Shown: piece after piece, positions 13,946-22,206 of the stretch
How the letters are laid out: every line of letters starts with the position of its first letter
Position numbering within the stretch: the stretch's first letter is position 1
Assembly (NCBI GenBank): GCA_046330075.1
Contig: JAXLTL010000001.1
Span: 868,001 to 932,000 of the forward strand
Length of the DNA: 64,000 nt
Direction of reading: 5' to 3'
DNA from: JAJTFW01 sp046330075
GTDB taxonomy: Bacteria; Bacteroidota; Bacteroidia; AKYH767-A; OLB10
The notes under the pieces: generated by a model
Told to the model about the DNA's origin: nothing
Database searches by the model: none
The model's input: the letters and a program-made list of their open reading frames with translations, nothing else
Made by a program: the position numbers and the translations under genes

Positions 13946-15087
13946 CTCTCCCTCAACCCTACACTCGCCCTATACCTATCATCTCTAAAACGATCGTAGA
14001 GGGCGTCCATGCGGCGCAAAATCTCCCCCGCCCCTATCTCGTCACACCACTGCAGTAAACCTTTGGGATAGTTAACGCCCTTGGTCATGGCGAGGTCGAG
14101 TTCTGCGGGGGTGGCGATATGGAGGAACGCTGCGTCGGCGGCTTCGTTGATGAGCATGGCAATGACACGGTCGAAAATGGCCTTGCCGAGAACGGGATCT
14201 TCGGTGGGTGCGGGATTCACCGCTCCTTCGCTGTAGTCGTAGTAGCCTCTTCCCGACTTCCGTCCAAAACGTTTCGATTCTACCATTTTCTTCTGCGTGA
14301 GCGAGGGACGATACCGCGGATCATAGTACATCTGCGTCCATACGGTTTCGGTGACGGTATAATTCACGTCGTTGCCGATGAGGTCCATGAGCTCGAAGGG
14401 TCCCATGCGGAAGCCGCCAAACGTTTTCAAAGCCCAGTCGATGGTGGGCATGTCGGCCATGCCTTCTTCGTAGATCTTGATGGACTCTCCATAAAACGAT
14501 CTGGCCAGACGATTCACAATAAACCCGGGCATGTCTTTCGCAATCACGGGGACTTTCTTCCAGCTATTCATGAGTTCCACACAGGCAGCAGGGAGATGCG
14601 CAGCAGTCTGCACAGCGGGTATAACTTCTACCAGCGGCATCAGCGTGGCAGGATTGAAAAAATGCAGTCCGATCACGCGTTCGGCTTTCTTGCAGGCGGA
14701 AGCAATGGCAGTAACACTGAGGGAAGAGGTATTGGTGGCGATGATACAGTCCGCGCTCACGACCGACTCCAGTTTGGCAAAAACTTCCTGCTTGACGGGA
14801 AGCTGCTCTACGATTGCTTCGATCACCAGCGCGGCATCATCCATGGCGTCGAGGCTGGGGACCGCATGGATCCGCGACGTGAGCACTTTCCCCATCCCCT
14901 GCGCTATCTTGCCTTTCTCTTCGAGCTTCTGCAGCGATTTACTCATGGCTTCAAGGGCCAGCGCGGCAGCGTCGTGGCGACTGTCAAAGAGGTATACTGT
15001 ATGTCCTGCTGTGGCTGCCACCTGCGCGATGCCCGCTCCCATGGCGCCCGCACCGATGACGCCGATCTTACTGTCCTGGTTAAACAT
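13939..15087 (-). CDS. paaH: 3-hydroxyacyl-CoA dehydrogenase (3-hydroxyadipyl-CoA dehydrogenase)
   Basis: 382 residues. N-terminal NAD-binding Rossmann fold (GVIGAGAMGAGIAQ, 9-22), catalytic His in GLHFFNPATLMPLVEV (about 140), then two 3HCDH C-terminal segments (PGFIVNRLARS onward, and NPAPTEDPVLGKAIFDRV onward). It should oxidise 3-hydroxyadipyl-CoA to 3-oxoadipyl-CoA in phenylacetate degradation. The assignment rests on its position immediately after paaG and near paaABCD; the family also includes beta-oxidation enzymes. It is shorter than the about 475-residue E. coli PaaH. Start ATG 15087 lies one base after the paaG stop, with GGAGAA as ribosome site inside paaG, so it is coupled. Confidence 0.85.
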   Translation of the reverse strand: MFNQDSKIGVIGAGAMGAGIAQVAATAGHTVYLFDSRHDAAALALEAMSKSLQKLEEKGKIAQGMGKVLTSRIHAVPSLDAMDDAALVIEAIVEQLPVKQEVFAKLESVVSADCIIATNTSSLSVTAIASACKKAERVIGLHFFNPATLMPLVEVIPAVQTAAHLPAACVELMNSWKKVPVIAKDMPGFIVNRLARSFYGESIKIYEEGMADMPTIDWALKTFGGFRMGPFELMDLIGNDVNYTVTETVWTQMYYDPRYRPSLTQKKMVESKRFGRKSGRGYYDYSEGAVNPAPTEDPVLGKAIFDRVIAMLINEAADAAFLHIATPAELDLAMTKGVNYPKGLLQWCDEIGAGEILRRMDALYDRFRDDRYRASVGLRERV

Positions 15088-15088
15088 C

Positions 15089-15865
15089 TTATTCTCCTTT
15101 GAAAACGGGTTTTCTTTTCTCGAGGAAGGCCGCTACGCCTTCTTTGTAATCGAAGGTTTCGCCGGCCGCTGCCTGGTATTTTTCTTCGGCCTGCAATTGT
15201 TGTTGCAGATTATTGTTCATGCTTTCGTTGAGCAGCATTTTCGTATAGGCGAGACCGCGAGTCGGCATTTCGGCTAAGAGGGTGGCGGTCTTTAGTGCTT
15301 CTTCCTGAAGATTTGCATCGGGCACTACTTTGTAGAGCATGCCCATGGCCAATGCGTCGGCGGCGCTTACTTTATCGCCGAGCATCATGAGTGCCATCGC
15401 CCGCTGAAAACCGATCATCCGTGGCAGGAAGAACGTTCCGCCGGTATCGGGTACGAGTCCGATTTTACTGAAGGCCTGAATGAAGCTCACACTCTCCGCG
15501 CTGATGGCGATGTCGCAGGCGAAGGCCAGGTTGGCACCGGCTCCGGCAGCGACTCCGTTCACCGCAGCTACCACGGGCTTCTCCATCTTGCGGATTTTCT
15601 CCACGATGGGATTATAGTGTTCGCGGACGATGGTTTGTATGCCCAGCCCGTTTGGATCGATAGCTTCTGCCAGATCCTGTCCGGCACAAAAAGCCTTGCC
15701 CGTTCCGGTGATGAGGACCGCGCGCACTGCTTTATCGTTGGCTGCAGCGTCGAGTTCCTGTTGCATCAGCAGGGCCATTTCGCGGTTGAAGGAATTGAAT
15801 TTTTCGGGTCGATTGAGGGTGAGGATACGCACACCGCCTACCGTAGTTGAAAGGATGGATGACAT
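15089..15865 (-). CDS. paaG: Enoyl-CoA hydratase/isomerase, PaaG type
   Basis: 258 residues, a full-length crotonase-fold protein: oxyanion-hole segments AFCAGQDL (about 59-66) and AGAGANLAFACD (about 104-115), and PDTGGTFFLPRMIG. The AGQDLAEA segment is typical of PaaG, which isomerises the ring-1,2-epoxide of phenylacetyl-CoA to the oxepin-CoA. It is first in a two-gene operon with paaH. A TACCTTCG box at 15884-15891 (minus strand) is one mismatch from the -7 consensus. Separate from paaABCD by about 3.5 kb of opposite-strand genes. Confidence 0.85.
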   Translation of the reverse strand: MSSILSTTVGGVRILTLNRPEKFNSFNREMALLMQQELDAAANDKAVRAVLITGTGKAFCAGQDLAEAIDPNGLGIQTIVREHYNPIVEKIRKMEKPVVAAVNGVAAGAGANLAFACDIAISAESVSFIQAFSKIGLVPDTGGTFFLPRMIGFQRAMALMMLGDKVSAADALAMGMLYKVVPDANLQEEALKTATLLAEMPTRGLAYTKMLLNESMNNNLQQQLQAEEKYQAAAGETFDYKEGVAAFLEKRKPVFKGE

Positions 15866-15883
15866 AGTGGTTTTATTGCCGCA

Positions 15884-15891
15884 CGAAGGTA
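15884..15891 (-). promoter_or_regulatory. Probable -7 box for paaG-paaH
   Basis: Minus strand TACCTTCG matches TAnnTTTG at seven of eight positions, 19 bases upstream of the paaG ATG. The 245-base divergent region 15866-16110 also holds TACTTTCG near 16063 on the plus strand for icd. No operator was recognised. Confidence 0.35.
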
Positions 15892-16110
15892 GGGAATGCC
15901 CGTGAACCTGCCGGGGCGACCTTGCTCAGTGTGCGCGGGCGGAGAGGGTTTTCAACAGCCGGACAGCAAATGGTGAATAAATAGCGGGAATTTCCTGCTG
16001 AATTGTCCATATTCAAGCCCGACACCGCACCGAAGTGCTTTTTTAAACCTACGCTTCTTAGTACTTTCGCCACTCGACAAAATCACAACTAACCTCCCAT
16101 ATCAAATACC

Positions 16111-17376
16111 ATGACAGGTTCAAAAATCACCATCAAGAATGGCAAACTGAAAGTTCCCAACGATCCCGTAATTCCTTTCATCGAAGGCGATGGCACGGGT
16201 CCGGATATCTGGGCAGCTTCCGTTCGGGTGCTCGATGCGGCCGTTGAAAAGGCCTTCAAAGGAAAACGTAAGATCATCTGGAGAGAAGTGCTGGCGGGCG
16301 AAAAGGCCTTCAATAAAACCGGCAACTGGCTTCCTCAGGAAACACTCGACGTGATCGACGAATATAAAGTGGCGATCAAGGGTCCGCTGACTACTCCCGT
16401 AGGCGGTGGCATCCGTTCGCTCAACGTGGCACTGCGCCAGCAACTCGACCTATACGCTTGTATTCGTCCGGTAAGATGGTTCAAAGGTGTGCCGAGTCCG
16501 GTGAAAGAGCCGGGACTGGTGAACATGACCATCTTCCGCGAGAACACCGAAGATATCTACGCCGGTATTGAATACATGGCGGGCACTCCGGAAGTGGAGA
16601 AACTCCTGAATTTCCTCGAGAACGAAATGGGCGTGAAGAAAATCCGTTTCCCGAAGACCTCTTCGCTCGGTATCAAGCCGGTTTCTACAGAGGGTACAGA
16701 GCGCCTGGTGCGTGCTGCACTGGAGCATTGCTTCAAGTACAAGCACACCTCCTTAACGCTTGTCCACAAGGGTAATATCATGAAATTTACCGAAGGTAAG
16801 TTCAAGGACTGGGGTTATGCACTGGCAGAGCGTGAATACGGCGATCGTGTTTTCACCTGGGCGCAGTACGATAAGATCAAGGAAGAGAAAGGTGAAGCAG
16901 CCGCCAACGAAGCGCAGACAGCAGCGGTAGCAGCGGGCAAGCTGATCGTAAAAGATGTGATTGCCGATGCGTTCCTGCAGCAGATTTTATTGCGTCCTGC
17001 CGAGTATGATGTGATCGCAACGCTGAACCTGAACGGCGACTATGTATCCGATGCACTCGCTGCACAAGTGGGCGGAATCGGTATTGCTCCGGGAGCGAAT
17101 ATCAATTACCTCAGCGGACACGCCATCTTCGAAGCAACACATGGCACTGCACCGAAATATGCCGGTAAAGACATGGTGAATCCTTCCTCTGTGATCCTCT
17201 CCGGCGTGATGATGCTCGAGTACATGGGCTGGGATCGCGCAGCGAAACTGATTGTAAAAGGCATAGAGCGCAGTATCAAGAAGAAGCGTGTCACCTACGA
17301 TTTCGAGCGTTTGATGAAAGGTGCAACCAAGCTCAAGTGCTCCGAGTTCGGGGATGAGATTATTGCCAATATGTAA
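16111..17376 (+). CDS. icd: NADP-dependent isocitrate dehydrogenase
   Basis: 421 residues, close to the E. coli Icd length (416). Characteristic segments: PFIEGDGTGPDIW (23-35), TTPVGGGIRSLNVALRQQLD with the isocitrate-binding Ser and Arg (about 95-114), YACIRPVRWFKGVPSP, FRENTEDIYAGIEY, VHKGNIMKFTEG with the catalytic Lys, NLNGDYVSDALAAQVGG with the metal-binding Asp, and GTAPKYAGKD for cofactor binding. It catalyses oxidative decarboxylation of isocitrate to 2-oxoglutarate in the TCA cycle. Alone on the plus strand between the two paa operons. Confidence 0.95.
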   Translation: MTGSKITIKNGKLKVPNDPVIPFIEGDGTGPDIWAASVRVLDAAVEKAFKGKRKIIWREVLAGEKAFNKTGNWLPQETLDVIDEYKVAIKGPLTTPVGGGIRSLNVALRQQLDLYACIRPVRWFKGVPSPVKEPGLVNMTIFRENTEDIYAGIEYMAGTPEVEKLLNFLENEMGVKKIRFPKTSSLGIKPVSTEGTERLVRAALEHCFKYKHTSLTLVHKGNIMKFTEGKFKDWGYALAEREYGDRVFTWAQYDKIKEEKGEAAANEAQTAAVAAGKLIVKDVIADAFLQQILLRPAEYDVIATLNLNGDYVSDALAAQVGGIGIAPGANINYLSGHAIFEATHGTAPKYAGKDMVNPSSVILSGVMMLEYMGWDRAAKLIVKGIERSIKKKRVTYDFERLMKGATKLKCSEFGDEIIANM

Positions 17377-17404
17377 GACCATTTATTTGGCCGCAGATTT
17401 TTTA

Positions 17405-17457
17405 AGATAATTATGATTTGTTATGATATAGTTTATCATAATAAATCATAATTATCT
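17405..17457. repeat. Long AT-rich inverted repeat downstream of icd
   Basis: Arms 17405-17428 and 17434-17457 pair almost perfectly around a five-base centre. The flanks read CCGCAGATTTTTTAAG and ATCTGCGTTATCAGTGGC, the wording of a dispersed Bacteroidota/Chlamydiae palindrome. It may act as an mRNA-end hairpin for icd but lacks a classical T-run. Confidence 0.6.
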
Positions 17458-17487
17458 GCGTTATCAGTGGCTAATAAAGTATCGCTG

Positions 17488-18075
17488 ATGAAGCAGATTT
17501 TATGGATATTGATGCTTGCAGCAACCAACGCTTTTAGTCAGGAAGCGGGAGATACCTTGTTCAACGCTTTTTACCTGCAGAGCACTCCGGCAGGAATTAC
17601 GATTTCGTTTACTGTTCGCGGCGGTATTCAATGTACCGGAGTGAGCATAGAACGTTCCGGTGATGGCCTGAATTTCGGAGAGATTTACGAGTACCCCGGC
17701 GTTTGCGGGAATCCGGGCGCAGATGAAACGTACAGTTATCTGGACGCGAGTCCGCTGGCGAACCGGCTGAATTACTACCGCCTGAGCATTGGTGGGTTCG
17801 GGATCAAGTCGTCAACAAAATCAATCCTGCATTATGTTATAGCTTCCGGCGAGATCCTGGTGATTCCCAACCCCTGCACCGATTGCGTGGTGCGTTTCCC
17901 GAATGAAAAGAAGGAGAACTGCCGGGTGCGGGTGTCGGATACTTCGGGACGCGAAATCACATCTACCGAAACGCGGGCTTCGGAATTTTCACTCACGGAA
18001 GGTGCCGGTCTGCTGATGGTGACCATTGAGTACCCCGGCAACGAACAACGGCGGACGATGGTGATCCGGCGATAA
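17488..18075 (+). CDS. Secreted protein with a T9SS-like C-terminal domain
   Basis: 195 residues from ATG 17488 (MKQILWILMLAATNAFSQ, a signal peptide). An in-frame GTG at 17467 would put seven polar residues before it and lies in the flank of the palindrome. The middle (GISFTVRGGIQCTGVSIERSGDG ... YSYLDASPLANRLNYYRLSI) looks like a fibronectin-III/PKD-type beta-sandwich. The last about 75 residues (LVIPNPCTDCVVRFPNEKKE ... LLMVTIEYPGNEQRRTMVIR) have the layout of a T9SS sorting domain. Role unknown. Confidence 0.65.
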   Translation: MKQILWILMLAATNAFSQEAGDTLFNAFYLQSTPAGITISFTVRGGIQCTGVSIERSGDGLNFGEIYEYPGVCGNPGADETYSYLDASPLANRLNYYRLSIGGFGIKSSTKSILHYVIASGEILVIPNPCTDCVVRFPNEKKENCRVRVSDTSGREITSTETRASEFSLTEGAGLLMVTIEYPGNEQRRTMVIRR

Positions 18076-18112
18076 ATTCCGTGCTGGATTTCTGTGAATG
18101 ATCTCTTTCCCG

Positions 18113-18120
18113 TATTTTCG
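18113..18120 (+). promoter_or_regulatory. Probable -7 box for the serine-hydrolase gene
   Basis: TATTTTCG matches TAnnTTTG at seven of eight positions, 16 bases upstream of the ATG at 18136. Confidence 0.3.
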
Positions 18121-18135
18121 GTGTACCATTGATCT

Positions 18136-19332
18136 ATGAAACAACGAAGCCTGCTCCTGCTCCTCCTCCTGTCGCTAAGTTCCTGCCATGTGGGACGTTT
18201 TTTCGTCTGGAACTTTGCCGATATCCGCGATTATAAAAAGTTCCCTTCACAACCGGTCGCAGCATCGGCTACACCGTTTTATTTCAAGGACGGTAATGCC
18301 CAAACGTTACGGCTGCCGAAATATATTCACTACAAAAATGATAGTCTGCCCTTCGAAGAACGCATCGAAAAAGACGGGACCGTAGCCTTCCTCATCATCC
18401 GCAACGACTCCATTCTCTACGAGAAATACTTCAACCACTACGACAGCAGCGATGTGGTTCCCTCCTTCTCGGCCGCCAAGTCGTTTGTAAGTGCGCTCAT
18501 CGGTATCGCCATCGACGAAGGAAAGATCAAATCCATCCACGATCCCATCACCAACTATCTCCCCGAATTAAAAGATCCGGGCTATAAAAAGATCACCATT
18601 GAGCACCTGCTGCAGATGCGGTCGGGGATTAAGTTCAACGAGTCGTATGTAAATCCCTTCGGAGATGCTGCCAAGTATTACTACGGCCGCAACCTGAAAA
18701 AATACCTGATCAACCAACCCCTCGAATCCGGTCCGGATGAGGAATTCAATTATCTCAGCATCAACACGCAGTTACTCGGCTGGATTGTGGAACGCGCTAC
18801 CGGAAAGCCGCTTGCCCAATATCTGCAGGAGAAAATCTGGCAACCACTCGGCATGGAGTCGCCCACCTCATGGAGCGTGGACAGCAAGAAGCATCAGATG
18901 GCCAAGGGCTTTTGCTGCATCAATGCGCGCGCCATCGACTTCGCCAAATTCGGCCGGCTCTATCTCAACAAAGGAAACTGGAACGGCCAACAAATCGTGA
19001 GCGAAGCCTGGGTCGATTCATCGGTAACGTTGAAGGATTACCGAAATTACTACCTCTACTCTTACCAATGGTGGCACACCCGCGATTTCGCCGAATACCG
19101 CGACAGTACGCAGTTAACCGGCACGTATTCCCGCGCCAACTTCCAGATTGGAAAACCACCCAAAGAAACGCCGTATGTGATCAAACCAGCGGGCGACTTT
19201 TTCGCGGAAGGACATCTCGGACAATTCATCTATGTTTATCCCGAAAAGAATATCATCATTGTGCGGCTCGGAAAAAAATATGGCATTACGCCCTGGAGCA
19301 GATTGTTCAGAGATATCGCAAGGATGAACTAA
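18136..19332 (+). CDS. Serine hydrolase of the beta-lactamase/class C family, lipoprotein
   Basis: 398 residues. A lipoprotein signal with lipobox LSSC near residue 17 places it in the periplasm or outer membrane. The penicillin-binding-protein-like fold carries the SxxK nucleophile motif in SFSAAKSF (about 112-119), a Tyr-x-Ser type second motif in FNYLSINTQ, and a HLG third motif (EGHLGQF, about 357), with the typical HLLQMRSGI and QPLGMESPTSW segments between. Likely an esterase or D-amino-acid peptidase-like enzyme; substrate unknown. Monocistronic, convergent with paaD (7-base gap). Confidence 0.85.
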   Translation: MKQRSLLLLLLLSLSSCHVGRFFVWNFADIRDYKKFPSQPVAASATPFYFKDGNAQTLRLPKYIHYKNDSLPFEERIEKDGTVAFLIIRNDSILYEKYFNHYDSSDVVPSFSAAKSFVSALIGIAIDEGKIKSIHDPITNYLPELKDPGYKKITIEHLLQMRSGIKFNESYVNPFGDAAKYYYGRNLKKYLINQPLESGPDEEFNYLSINTQLLGWIVERATGKPLAQYLQEKIWQPLGMESPTSWSVDSKKHQMAKGFCCINARAIDFAKFGRLYLNKGNWNGQQIVSEAWVDSSVTLKDYRNYYLYSYQWWHTRDFAEYRDSTQLTGTYSRANFQIGKPPKETPYVIKPAGDFFAEGHLGQFIYVYPEKNIIIVRLGKKYGITPWSRLFRDIARMN

Positions 19333-19338
19333 GCATTC

Positions 19339-19839
19339 TCAATGACACTTGAACAGCTCGAACGGCTGGTGGCAACCATCGCAGTAATACAAAGCTTTGC
19401 AGGCGGTAGAACCAAACTGACTCGTGAGCGAAGTGTTTTTTGAAGCACAGAAAGGACAGGCGATTTCATCCTGCTTTGGCTTCGACAGGGGATGCAAATG
19501 TTCAAACGTAAGTTTTGGCGGAGGTGCGATACCGTAAGCGCGAAGCTTTTCGCGGGTTTCTTCGCTTAGCCATTCGGTTGTCCAGGCCGGCTTGTACACC
19601 ACACGAATCGTTACCGAAAGACCGTCTTCCGTGAGGCGTTCGCGTACCGCATCTTCCATCATCTTCATAGCAGGACAACCGGAATACGTGGGTGTCATCA
19701 CCACTTCCACATCATTTCCGTTTTCGATGATATCACGCACCACACCCAGTTCAACGATGCTGATCGCCGGCACCTCGGGGTCGGGCACTTCATTCAGCAC
19801 GTCCCATAACCGGGATTTCTTCGCCTCAGCAGGAATCAT
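19339..19839 (-). CDS. paaD: 1,2-phenylacetyl-CoA epoxidase subunit PaaD
   Basis: 166 residues. N-terminal MIP18/DUF59-type domain (LNEVPDPEVPAISIVELGVV, then TPTYSGCPAMKMMEDAV) and a C-terminal zinc/Fe-S-like CPFCASK ... YYCDGC module. PaaD is needed for maturation of the epoxidase, probably of its iron-sulfur reductase. Length matches E. coli PaaD (165). It is last in paaABCD, 12 bases after paaC. The usual next gene, paaE (reductase), does not follow; instead the convergent serine hydrolase is found. Confidence 0.92.
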   Translation of the reverse strand: MIPAEAKKSRLWDVLNEVPDPEVPAISIVELGVVRDIIENGNDVEVVMTPTYSGCPAMKMMEDAVRERLTEDGLSVTIRVVYKPAWTTEWLSEETREKLRAYGIAPPPKLTFEHLHPLSKPKQDEIACPFCASKNTSLTSQFGSTACKALYYCDGCHQPFELFKCH

Positions 19840-19851
19840 TTTATTGGATTG

Positions 19852-20613
19852 TTACCACTTCGCGTCGGGGTACGTACGCGGCAGGATCTGCATTTCAGAA
19901 AGTAAATGTCCGAGGTGTTCGGTATGTTTACCTTTCATGCCTCCGGAGGCCTGATAACCTTTGTTCGCAGGAATTGTCAGCGTAGCCTTCTCCATCACTT
20001 CCTTCACCATCGCATCCCACTCTGCCCGCTGTGCAGAAATATCACAGGCGATCCCTTCATTGATGAGCAAGGCATCCACCTCATCCATCTCAAAAAGTTC
20101 ATCGGTAAAATGCCAGAGGTCGTTGAGTGCTTCCTGAATTCTGCGGTGCGACTCATCGGTACCATCTCCCAGACGGATAATCCAGTCGCTGCTGTGACGC
20201 AAATGATAGGTTACTTCCTTGAGCGACTTCTCTGCCAATCCGGCAATGGTTTCATCCTTCGACTTCACCAGCGCGCGGAACTGCAGATACGCCTGTGCGC
20301 CGTATAAAAACGAACGCATCATGGTCACACCGAAATCGCCATTGGGTTGCTCCACCATGCAGCGGTTGGTAAACCCGCGCTCATCGCGATGGTAAGCGAT
20401 ATCATCTTCGGTACGGCCTTTCCCCTCTAACGTTGCCGCATAGGTGTAAAATCCGCGGGCTTGTCCGATGAGATCAAGTCCCATATTGCTCATCGCAATA
20501 TCTTCCTCGAGAATCGGTCCGTGTCCGCACCATTCACACATCCGCTGCGCGAGGATCACGGCATTATCGGCCAGCCGTACACAATACGTATATAACGCCT
20601 CGTTCTTTGTCAT
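19852..20613 (-). CDS. paaC: 1,2-phenylacetyl-CoA epoxidase subunit PaaC
   Basis: 253 residues, all-helical ferritin-like protein. It is the structural partner of catalytic PaaA and has degenerate metal-ligand positions. Recognised by CEWCGHGPILEEDIAMSNMG, LDLIGQARGFYTYAA, DFGVTMMRSFLYGA and the C-terminal GKHTEHLGHLLSEMQ. Starts two bases after the paaB stop, so translation is coupled. Length agrees with E. coli PaaC (248). Confidence 0.93.
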   Translation of the reverse strand: MTKNEALYTYCVRLADNAVILAQRMCEWCGHGPILEEDIAMSNMGLDLIGQARGFYTYAATLEGKGRTEDDIAYHRDERGFTNRCMVEQPNGDFGVTMMRSFLYGAQAYLQFRALVKSKDETIAGLAEKSLKEVTYHLRHSSDWIIRLGDGTDESHRRIQEALNDLWHFTDELFEMDEVDALLINEGIACDISAQRAEWDAMVKEVMEKATLTIPANKGYQASGGMKGKHTEHLGHLLSEMQILPRTYPDAKW

Positions 20614-20615
20614 TT

Positions 20616-20906
20616 TCAGATTTGCTTGATGCCGTCGGGCGTTTTGAAATAATTGGGCCAGCGGTACATTTTATCGTTCGCCGGATCGAAAAACGGACCC
20701 ATATCTTCCGGAGTAGACGCTACAATTGCATCGGTAGGAACCACCCACATGTTCACGGCTTCCTGACGGCGGCCATACACATCGCGCGCGTTCAGGAGTG
20801 CCATTTCCGCATCAGGAGCGTGTACATTACCGGCATGTTCGTGCGGATCTCCGCTTTGTTTCTGGGTAAATACTTCCCAGGATGGCCATTGATGTTGTTC
20901 AGACAT
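20616..20906 (-). CDS. paaB: 1,2-phenylacetyl-CoA epoxidase subunit PaaB
   Basis: 96 residues, the full length of the family. Recognised by WEVFTQKQSGDPHEHAGNVH, DAEMALLNARDVYGRR and VNMWVVPTDAIVAS. The small PaaB subunit bridges PaaAC heterodimers in the epoxidase. 87 bases separate it from paaA and two from paaC. Confidence 0.93.
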   Translation of the reverse strand: MSEQHQWPSWEVFTQKQSGDPHEHAGNVHAPDAEMALLNARDVYGRRQEAVNMWVVPTDAIVASTPEDMGPFFDPANDKMYRWPNYFKTPDGIKQI

Positions 20907-20993
20907 TGTATGAAGAGGTATTCAATTGTTAATTTAAGATGGCAAAGAAAAGGAAGGCTTCTGCACTTTCTCCTCTTCGCTGAATGACTTTAC

Positions 20994-21947
20994 TCAGGCT
21001 TGCGCTGATTTCTTTTTCGCATAAGCCGCAGCAGCTTCGCGCACCCAGGTGCCGTTTTCATGGGCATCCCGGCGTTGTTTCATTCTCAATTTATTACAAG
21101 GACCATTACCATTGATGACTTCATAAAATTCGGCCCAGTTGATTTCACCATGATCATAGTGTCGGGTCTGCGGATTCCATTTCAGTTCAGGGTCAGGAAT
21201 CGTGAGACCAATCGCCTCTGCTTGCGGAACCGTACGGTCGATGAAACGCTGGCGCAGATCGTCGTTCGATTGCAGCTTTACTTTCCATTTCATGAGGTCG
21301 CCGGAGTTGGGCGAATCTTTATCTGAAGGACCGAACATCATCAGGGCCGGCCACCAGAAGCGGTTCATCGCATCCTGCGCCATCTCCTGCTGCGCTTTGT
21401 TACCACGCATCATATAGGCCATGATCTGATAGCCTTGTTTATTGTGGAAATTTTCTTCCTTGCAGATACGGATCATCGCGCGTGAATATGGTCCGTACGA
21501 ACACTTCGCCAGGACAGTTTGATTCACGATCGCGGCGCCATCTACCAGCCAACCCACAGCACCCATGTCGGCCCAGTTCAGGGTCGGGTAATTGAAAATA
21601 CTGGAATATTTGGCCTGACCACTCAATAACTGATCGATCATTTCCGAGCGATTCGTCCCCAGCGTTTCGGCACCGGAATAAATGTAAAGTCCATGACCCG
21701 CCTCATCCTGAATCTTCGCCAAGAGCACCGCCTTCCGCATCAAACTTGGCGCCCGGGTAAGCCAGTTACCTTCCGGCAACATTCCAACAACCTCAGAATG
21801 AGCGTGTTGAGACATCATTCGAAGCAACTGCTTACGGTATCTCTCCGGCATCCAGTCCTTGGGTTCGATCACTTGTCCGGCATCAATCTTCGCCTGAAAT
21901 TCGGCTTCGCGACGTGCAATGTCTTCTGAAGCAATGTTTTGACTCAT
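20994..21947 (-). CDS. paaA: 1,2-phenylacetyl-CoA epoxidase catalytic subunit PaaA
   Basis: 317 residues (E. coli 309). Diiron ferritin-like oxygenase: the metal ligands are expected in AKIQDEAGHGLYIYSGAETL (ExxH) and CKEENFHNKQGYQIM (ExxH), both seen. It inserts one oxygen atom from O2 into the ring of phenylacetyl-CoA to form the 1,2-epoxide, with electrons from PaaE. First gene of paaABCD. A near-consensus TAATTTTA lies upstream around 21983, and the divergent EPS locus starts 260 bases away. No PaaR/PaaX-like operator was identified. Confidence 0.95.
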   Translation of the reverse strand: MSQNIASEDIARREAEFQAKIDAGQVIEPKDWMPERYRKQLLRMMSQHAHSEVVGMLPEGNWLTRAPSLMRKAVLLAKIQDEAGHGLYIYSGAETLGTNRSEMIDQLLSGQAKYSSIFNYPTLNWADMGAVGWLVDGAAIVNQTVLAKCSYGPYSRAMIRICKEENFHNKQGYQIMAYMMRGNKAQQEMAQDAMNRFWWPALMMFGPSDKDSPNSGDLMKWKVKLQSNDDLRQRFIDRTVPQAEAIGLTIPDPELKWNPQTRHYDHGEINWAEFYEVINGNGPCNKLRMKQRRDAHENGTWVREAAAAYAKKKSAQA

Positions 21948-22193
21948 CGGATTTTCTATTCTTTTTATCGGGGTATAAAATTAGGATAATCAGACCTGAG
22001 GCACAAATGAAATTTATCATCCGGAAGATGCTAACAGCATCCAACTGCCCGGCAGGTCTTTCACCAATAATAACAATACACTGACGGTTCTGTTTACAAC
22101 ATTGCCCAACAGAGATAAACAACGCAACATTTTACACCAAATAACGTATGAGATTTGGGTTAAATTCGGCCGGCTGAAAACCGGTTGAATATC

Positions 22194-22201
22194 TATCTTT
22201 G
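22194..22201 (+). promoter_or_regulatory. -7 promoter box of the exopolysaccharide locus
   Basis: TATCTTTG is an exact TAnnTTTG box ending only five bases before the ATG at 22207, so the transcript would be leaderless or have a leader of a few bases. The box is preceded by the inverted repeat CCGGCTGAAAACCGG at about 22169-22183. Confidence 0.5.
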
Positions 22202-22206
22202 TGGAT

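Noticed and set aside
14119..15277. Long plus-strand frames antisense to paaH
   Set aside because: The opposite strand encodes a full canonical dehydrogenase; the long frames are a by-product of codon bias.
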